From NCBI GenBank assembly GCA_015680905.1, contig CM027382.1, positions 14,543,501 through 14,607,500 of the forward strand: a stretch of DNA of 64,000 nt, written 5' to 3'. Origin of the DNA: Coptis chinensis (lineage: Eukaryota; Streptophyta; Magnoliopsida; Ranunculales; Ranunculaceae). Positions 57,701-64,000 of this stretch are shown one piece after another (positions within the stretch are counted from its first letter, which is position 1; every line of letters starts with the position of its first letter). The notes beneath the pieces were generated by a model. That model had not been told where the DNA came from, ran no database searches, and saw only the letters and a program-made list of their open reading frames with translations. The position numbers and the translations under genes were made by a program.

Positions 57701-58349
57701 TATTATACATATTTTAAAATATTTGTCATTATTGCTTTGTTATTTTTTTTTTTTTCATTTTCTATTATATATTTTGTGATGTTATTTTTTGTATAATTGT
57801 TTTTAACTATGTTTTGAGGTCGTGTTAAGGATATATTCAAAATAAGTCGGTGTTTTATCATAGACACTAAAATTGTGTGATTTGTAATAGGAAATTAGTT
57901 TCTATAAATCACCTATTTTTTAGTAATTTTTTTTATTTAATCAAATATATAATAATTGGAACACTAAAAGTGTTTGATTCGTGACAGGAAATTACCATCT
58001 ACAAATCACCTATTTTTTAACAATTTTTTTTTATTTTATCAAATATATAAGAATTGGAAATACACTTAAACTCTCCAAATATAGGAATTATAAATACACT
58101 CAAACTCTCCAAAGAGGTTCCATGTATGTGGGATTGTAGGCTATTAGAAAATACTATCTTTCATATTATAGTGCCACATATGATGGAGAAAAGGCTAACT
58201 CTCATATTAGAGTGCCACATAGGAGAGAGAAAATCCTCCTTTAAAGGTCTCTGCTTTAGTATATAGACTAGATTTTGGACCCGGGCATACGCCCGGGATC
58301 TATTAAATATTTTGTGTGCTGAAAAGGTTTTTACAAAATGTTTTACACA

Positions 58350-59000
58350 AATTTTCGAATCAGAATATATTTTTATTGAAAAGAAACCGAAAGAAGTTAA
58401 TGAGCAGCGATTATGGTGCATAAATACTTGGAAACTAAGGGATCAAATTGAGATAGCCTCTTCAGTTTGTGGTTTATGATATTAATCCATAATTTTCAAA
58501 TATAATTATCTTAAACTCGATCTAGCTTGTATAATAGTTTTCTTAGATTTATGGTGATTTAATGGCAAATTTTCGAATCAGAATATATTTTTATTGAAAA
58601 TAAACTGAAATACATTAATGAGCAGCGATAATGGTGCATAAGTACTTGGAAATTAAGGGATCAAATTAAGATAGCCACTTCACTTTGTGGTTTAGGATAT
58701 TAATCCGTAATTTTCAAATAGAATTATCTTAAACTCGATCTAGCTTGTATAATAGTTTTATTAGATTTATGGTGATTTAGCGGCAAATTTTTGAATCACA
58801 ATATATTTTTATTAAAAATAAACCGAAATACGTTAATGAGCAGTGATTATGGTGCATAAGTATTTGGAAACTAAGGGATCAAATTGAGATAGCATCTTCA
58901 CTTTGTGGTTTAGGATATTAATTTGTAATTTTTAAATGGAATTATCTTAAACTCGATCTAGCTTGTATAATAGTTTTATTAGATTTATGGTGATTTAGCA
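58350..59000. repeat. 218-bp tandem repeat, three units (Helitron copy B)
   Basis: The counterpart of 53660-54310, with landmarks tggtgcataaatacttgg near 58415 and tggtgcataagtacttgg or tggtgcataagtatttgg near 58633 and 58850. Confidence 0.88.
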
Positions 59001-59509
59001 AGAAAAATCATCACCAAATTTTACGCATTTACTAATGTGTACAAATCACTAAAATAGATTGATTGTTTCCATATTCTCAAAGAATACACTACTCCCACTT
59101 GAAAAGATTTGTCACATGAACGTGTCCTACGAACGGGAACGTGTCCTACAAACGGGTGTCGTTACATTAAATTATTCTAAAAAATATTAGCAACTATGCA
59201 TAGCTATGAGATATGAAAATTATATTAATTACTCATTTAAATTTCTTGCACCATTATGCATAACTCGATAAAAAGGAAGCATCAAACCTTGATAAAACTC
59301 ATCGACTTTTTTTTTATTGTTAGGTTTAACAATATAAGTTTGATTGAAGTTTTGTGAGAATGCCTAATGTGGCGAAGATAATATTGAAGCTACTTGAATA
59401 GCAAGACATTCCCAATCACAATAAAAGAATTATGATAAACAATACTGAAAATGTAAAACTATATTTGTCGAGATATTTATTCTTCCTACATATAATACAA
59501 ATATGTTTT

Positions 59510-60975
59510 AGGGTTATTAGTTCAATGCATTTGCATTAAGTTTCTGATTTTCTATTAATTATTCTTTGAGGTTAGTTTAATGTAGTACGTTGCATCTAGT
59601 TTCAAAATTCTCATTAATTATTCTTTGAGGTTAATTCAATGCAGTTGCATCAAGTTTTCGATTTCCCGTTAATTATTATTTGAGGTTAGTTCAGTGCAAT
59701 TGTATCCACTTTATGATTTCCCGTTAGTTATTCATTAAGGTTAATTCAGTACAGTTGTATCCAGTTTTCGATGTTTCGTTAATTAGAATTTAAGATTAGT
59801 TCATTGCATTTGCATCTCTCATTAATTACTCTTTGAGGTTAGTTCAATGCATCTGCATCCAGTTTCTGATTTCCCGTTAATTGTTTTTCTAGGTTAGTTC
59901 GATAGTTTACAATTTTTATACAGTTTGCATACATGTAAGACTCTATTTTTATAAACTCACTTTCGTTTTGGGTTCCTAATTACTCATGTGAGAAGGCTAA
60001 AAAAGCAGACATTTATGCTTTGAGGTCAGCACGATGCAGTTACATCCGACTCCTGATTTCCAGTTAACTATTTTTTAGGCTATTTCAATGCATTTGTATC
60101 CAATTTCTGATTTCCCATTAATTAATCTCTTATTTTAGTTTAATGCAGTTGCATCCAATTTTTAGTTTTCCGATAATTATTCTTTAAGGTTAGTTCAATG
60201 CAGTTGCATCCAATTTTCGATTTTATGTTAATTGTTCTTTGAGGTTAGTTCAATGCATTTGCATCAAGTTTCCGATTTCCCGTTAATTATTTTTTAAGGT
60301 TAGTTCAATGTAGTTACATCAAATTTATAATTTCCCATTAATTATTCATTTAGATTAGTTCAGTGCAGTTTCATCCATTTTTCAATGTTTCATTAATTAG
60401 TCTTTGAGATTAGTTCATTGCATTTGGATTAAGTTTTCGATTTCCCGTTAATAACTCTTTAAGGTTAGTTCAATGCATCTGCATTTAGTTTTTGATTATT
60501 TATGCTTTGAGGTTAGTTCGATGCAATTATATCCGATTTCTGATTTCCCGTTAATTATTCGTTGAGATTATTTCAATGTATTTGCATTTAGTTTTCGATT
60601 TCCCACCAATTATTCTATGAGGTTAGTTCAATGCAGTTGCATTCAGTTTTTGATTTTCTGTTAATTATTTTTCGAGTTTAATTCAATGCATTTGAATTGC
60701 ATCCAGTTTCCGGTTTCCCATTAATTATTATATGAGGTTTGTTTGATGTATTTGCATACCGTTTTCGATTTCCCGTTAATTATTTTTCAGGGTTTTGCAT
60801 CCAATTTCTAATTTCCCGTTAGCTATTATCTGACGTCAGTTTAATGCAATTGCACTCAGTTTCCGATTTCTAGTTAATTAATTTTTGAGTTTAGTTTATT
60901 GCATTTGCATAAAGTTTCCGATTTCCCGTTAATCACTTTTTGAGCTCTATTATGTATTTGAATCCAGTTTCCGAT
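59510..60975. repeat. 55-bp minisatellite, block 1 (Helitron copy B)
   Basis: The counterpart of 54780-56235 in the same order, with the same break near 59930-60020, so the array was present before the two copies diverged. Confidence 0.88.
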
Positions 60976-61559
60976 TTCCTTTTAATTATTCAATGTAGTG
61001 TATAATACCAACTTCTACTGATTCATATGTAGTGTCTTTGCAAACATGACATAAAAAGCAAATTATGCTTGATTTACTATGTGGGATCATCGAAGATTAT
61101 CCAGTTCCCAATTTTCCATTAATTATTATTTAAATTATGCATGACTCACTATGTAAAATATTCAAAGATTATCTATGAACGGGTGTTCTCACTATGTGGA
61201 ATATTCAAAGATTATCTATGAATGGGTGTTGTTATATTAATTATTCTGAAAAATATTTGCAAATATGCATGACTATTATATATTAATATTATATTAATCA
61301 CTCAACCAAATTTCTTATAACATGAAAACCTCACTCTCCATTAAAAAAAAAATAACTCACATTTGATAAAACCCTTCAACTTTATTTTGTTGTTTAATAA
61401 TAGAAGTTTGATTGAAGTTTTGTGAGATTGCCTAATAAGATGAAGTTCATATATATTGAAGCTACTTGAATAGCAAGGAGTTTCCAATCATATGGAAAGA
61501 GATAAGATAAACACCATTTTAAATGCAAAACTATACTTATCGAGATATTACCACAATAT

Positions 61560-62500
61560 AACCCAACTATGTTTTGAGGTTAGTTCAATGCATTTGTATA
61601 TAGTTTCTGATTTTTCATTATTTATATTTTGAGGTTAGTTCAATGCAGTTGCATCCAATTTTCAATTCCCGTTAATTATTTTTTAAGATCAGTTCAATGT
61701 AGTTGCATCCAGTTTCTGATTTCTCGTTAATTATTCTTTTCGATTAGTTCAATACATTTGCATCCAATTTCCAATTTCCTGTTAATTGTTCTTTGAGGTA
61801 AGTTCAATGCATTTGCATCCAGTTTCTGATTTCCCATTAATTATTTCGTGAGATTAGTTTAATGCATTTTCATCCAGTTTCTGATTTCTCGCTTATTATT
61901 TGATAAAATTGCATTTGCATTTAGTTTCCGATTTCCCGTTAATTATTGTTTGAGGTTAGTTCAATGAATTTACATCCAGTTTTCGATTTCCTGTTAATTA
62001 TTTCTTGAGGTTAGTTCAATGCATTTGCATCCAGTTTATTTTTTTGATATTAGTTCAGTGTAGTTGCATCCGGTTTTCGATTTCCAGTTAATTAATTTTT
62101 AAGATTAGTTCAACGCATTTGCATCATGTTTCTAATTTATAATTAATTTTTCTTCGAGGTTAGTTCAATGCATTTGCATCCAGTTTCCGATTTCCCGTTA
62201 ATTTAATCTTTGAGGGTTAGCTCAATGCATTTGCATCCAGTTTCCGATTTTTCGACAATTATTTTTTTTATGTTAGTTTGATGTATTTGTATCAAAGTTT
62301 TGATTTTCCGTTAATTATTCTTTGAGGTTAGTTTAATGCAGTTGTATCCATATTCCAATTTTCTATATATTACTTTTTAAGATTAGTTTAATACTTGCAT
62401 TTGCATCCAATTTCCGATTTTCTGTTAAATATTATTTGAGGTTATAGTTTGATGCATTTGCATCCAGTTTTCGGTTCCCCATTAATTATTTTTTTTACGT
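61560..62500. repeat. 55-bp minisatellite, block 2 (Helitron copy B)
   Basis: The counterpart of 56760-57700. It follows a spacer (61190-61560) related to both 54427-54780 and 56405-56760. Confidence 0.88.
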
Positions 62501-63059
62501 TAGTTTCATTCAGTATTATATATTTTTTTAAATATTTGTCATTATTGCTTTGCCGTTATTTTTTTTTAATTTTCTATTATATATTTTGTGATGTTATTTT
62601 TTGTATAATTGTTTTTAAGTATGTTTTGAGGCCGTGTTAAGGATATATTCGAAATAAGTCGGTGCTTTATTAAAATTGTATGATTTGTAATAGAGAATTA
62701 GTTTCTATAAATCACATATTTTTAGTAATTTTTTTTATATGATCAAATATATAAGAATTGGAACACTAAAAATGTTTGATTCGTAACCTTTTATAAATCA
62801 CCTATTTTTTAGCAATTTTGTTTATCTGATCAAATATATAAAAAGTGGAAATACACTCCAACTCTCCAAATATAAGAATTAGAAATACACTAAAACTCTC
62901 CAAAGAGGTTCTATATACGTGAGATTGTAGGCTATTAGAAAAGATTATCTTTAATATTAGAGTTTCACATAAGAGAAAAAAAAAAACTAACTCTCATATT
63001 AGAGTGCCACATAGGAGAGAGAAAATCCTCTATTAGAGGTCTCTGCTTTAGTATATAGA

Positions 63060-63299
63060 TAGTAGATTATAATAACTCGTTTTAATAACTAAGTAATTGA
63101 ATTAAAACTTATCGATATCCACTGCTGTATAAGGGTAGGAGCGCGTCCCTGCACAAAATATTATTAAGTCCTACCCTCCTGCAAAAGAAAGTTAGAAATT
63201 TTATATAACATATGTAGATATCATATAGGTATTCAAATGTAAGCCCAAGCACACTCGCATAATCAAATTAATTTCTCTTATCCATTAATCAATTTCTTT
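63060..63299. other. Flanking noncoding sequence
   Basis: The first base after the Helitron pair is t (complement A), consistent with the A side of the target. AT-rich, no gene. Confidence 0.5.
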
Positions 63300-63870
63300 T
63301 CTTATACACCCACCCTTTAGTACCTACTCCATGATTTGCACTCCACACATTTGCCAAATCACACATTCATGTGTGCCTCTCTCCCACCGAATACCACAAT
63401 ATCATATCCAACTCTGGGGTTTCATACACATATTTCACAGCCTCTTCGGGCACAAAAACTCAGGTCATTCATGGCACATTCAATGAATACCTTAGGTCAT
63501 TCCCGCCACATTCAAGGAATACCTATCATATCACTAACGGGATATTCATGGCACATTCAATGAATGCCCTGGGTCATTCCCGTCACATTCAAGGAATACC
63601 CAACCCTACATTCTTGAACACTCAAGGAATACAACTAACCCACAAGGCGAATACCTTAGTTCCTCTCTAGGGCAGTCCAAACAATCTGGTCATTCATGGC
63701 ACATTCAATGAATACCCGGGTCATTCATAGCACAGTCAATGAATACCCATTTATAACGCTAACGGGCCATTTATGGAACATTCAATAAATGCCCACCTAG
63801 CATATGACATCATCAGTCAAAAAAACTCATTTCCCAAAACTTGAGGCGTGGAGAGTTCTAAAAGGGTGCG
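63300..63870. repeat. Repeat block, inverse relative of 20640-21245
   Basis: A run of ggtcattcatggcacattca / gtcattcccgccacattcaa repeats (about 63460-63790). Flanks on both sides match the reverse complement of 20640-21245 (cacatttgccaaatcacaca; tgacatcat; gaggcgtggagag). Noncoding. Probably a fragment of the same long element or LTR in the opposite orientation. Confidence 0.8.
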
Positions 63871-64000
63871 GTAAATTTGTTTACTCATTATTGAACTTTA
63901 TTGCATATATTATTTCAGAGAACGAAGGAGTATCTTGTTTCATGTATTTTTAGTTTACGCGTTATTAATTAGATTGATGTCTAAGTGTCCTAGCGTTGTA
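63871..64000. other. Window end, nothing recognised
   Basis: AT-rich noncoding sequence. Confidence 0.5.

Larger units (their letters stand above)
53578..58267 (-). mobile_element. Non-autonomous Helitron, copy A
   Basis: Read on the minus strand it begins TCTATATACTAAAGCAGAGA (58267) and ends with a hairpin (CTCGGGC GTAT GCCCGGG), eight further bases and CTAG (53578). The base after CTAG is T, as expected at an A|T Helitron insertion. No Rep/helicase is encoded. Nearly all of it is repeats: three 218-bp units next to the hairpin, then blocks of a 55-bp minisatellite separated by related spacers. The copy next door has the same structure. Confidence 0.9.
58268..63059 (-). mobile_element. Non-autonomous Helitron, copy B, joined head-to-tail to copy A
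   Basis: Same ends as copy A: on the minus strand TCTATATACTAAAGCAGAGA from 63059, and at 58268 a perfect 7-bp hairpin (CCCGGGC GTAT GCCCGGG) followed by TCCAAAAT and CTAG. Its CTAG touches the TC start of copy A with no base between. The base preceding its start is A (63060, complement). The internal order of repeats matches copy A. It has its own small tandem duplications near 59119-59155 and 61145-61210. Confidence 0.9.

Noticed and set aside
62449-62640. Hydrophobic ORF in Helitron copy B
   Set aside because: Poly-T-rich sequence gives Phe/Leu/Ile-rich frames by chance; not preserved in copy A.

Overview
This is nuclear DNA of a flowering plant, probably a eudicot. The evidence is AT-rich intergenic sequence, GT-AG introns, a plant-type PHD/SANT protein gene, a fragment of an ICE1/SCREAM-type bHLH gene, and almost every class of plant transposable element. 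The species cannot be fixed from the sequence alone. Most of the window is transposon-derived. Only two host loci look like ordinary genes: a PHD-like/SANT protein (3559-5295) and part of an intron-containing SAM-domain gene (15621-16626).

Layout. 1-755 is an inverted copy of a coding segment found again at 10727-11480. 756-3558 is intergenic, with a 211-bp tandem duplication (1346-1767) and a foldback MITE (2985-3387). After the PHD/SANT gene come a MITE with an 11-bp target duplication (7752-7934) and a hAT-type MITE with a perfect 8-bp target duplication (8386-8827). 9756-13899 holds two diverged, broken copies of a coiled-coil, transposon-associated gene. A 138-bp satellite-like array (about 14270-15105) and the SAM-gene exons follow. 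16924-17955 is an element built around a palindromic minisatellite, and 18000-21693 is repeat-rich noncoding DNA resembling LTR sequence.

21699-39481 is a complete but decayed 17.8-kb Athila-type Ty3/gypsy retrotransposon. It has 1.73-1.75-kb LTRs, the target duplication atatt, a tRNA-Asp primer site, gag, protease, RT/RNase H and integrase, and a 6-kb region beyond pol. That last region carries three related ORF modules, a tiny membrane-protein ORF and a duplicated polypurine tract. 41358-45143 is a MITE that has itself been entered by a 3.3-kb hAT element (41739-45081) with a lightly damaged transposase gene. 45406-52196 is a Mutator-like element with about 180-bp terminal inverted repeats, a 9-bp target duplication and a decayed FAR1-type transposase. 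On the opposite strand it carries a captured, intron-bearing fragment of an ICE1/SCREAM-like bHLH gene.

53578-63059 is a head-to-tail dimer of two non-autonomous Helitrons of 4.7-4.8 kb joined CTAG|TC, each filled with repeats at several scales (55 bp, 218 bp, about 2 kb). The last kilobase contains an inverted relative of 20640-21245. The elements are nested and mostly dead, with many stop codons of the kind left by C-to-T decay. The most unusual objects are the bHLH-carrying Mutator element, the tandem Helitrons, and the extra ORFs of the Athila element.
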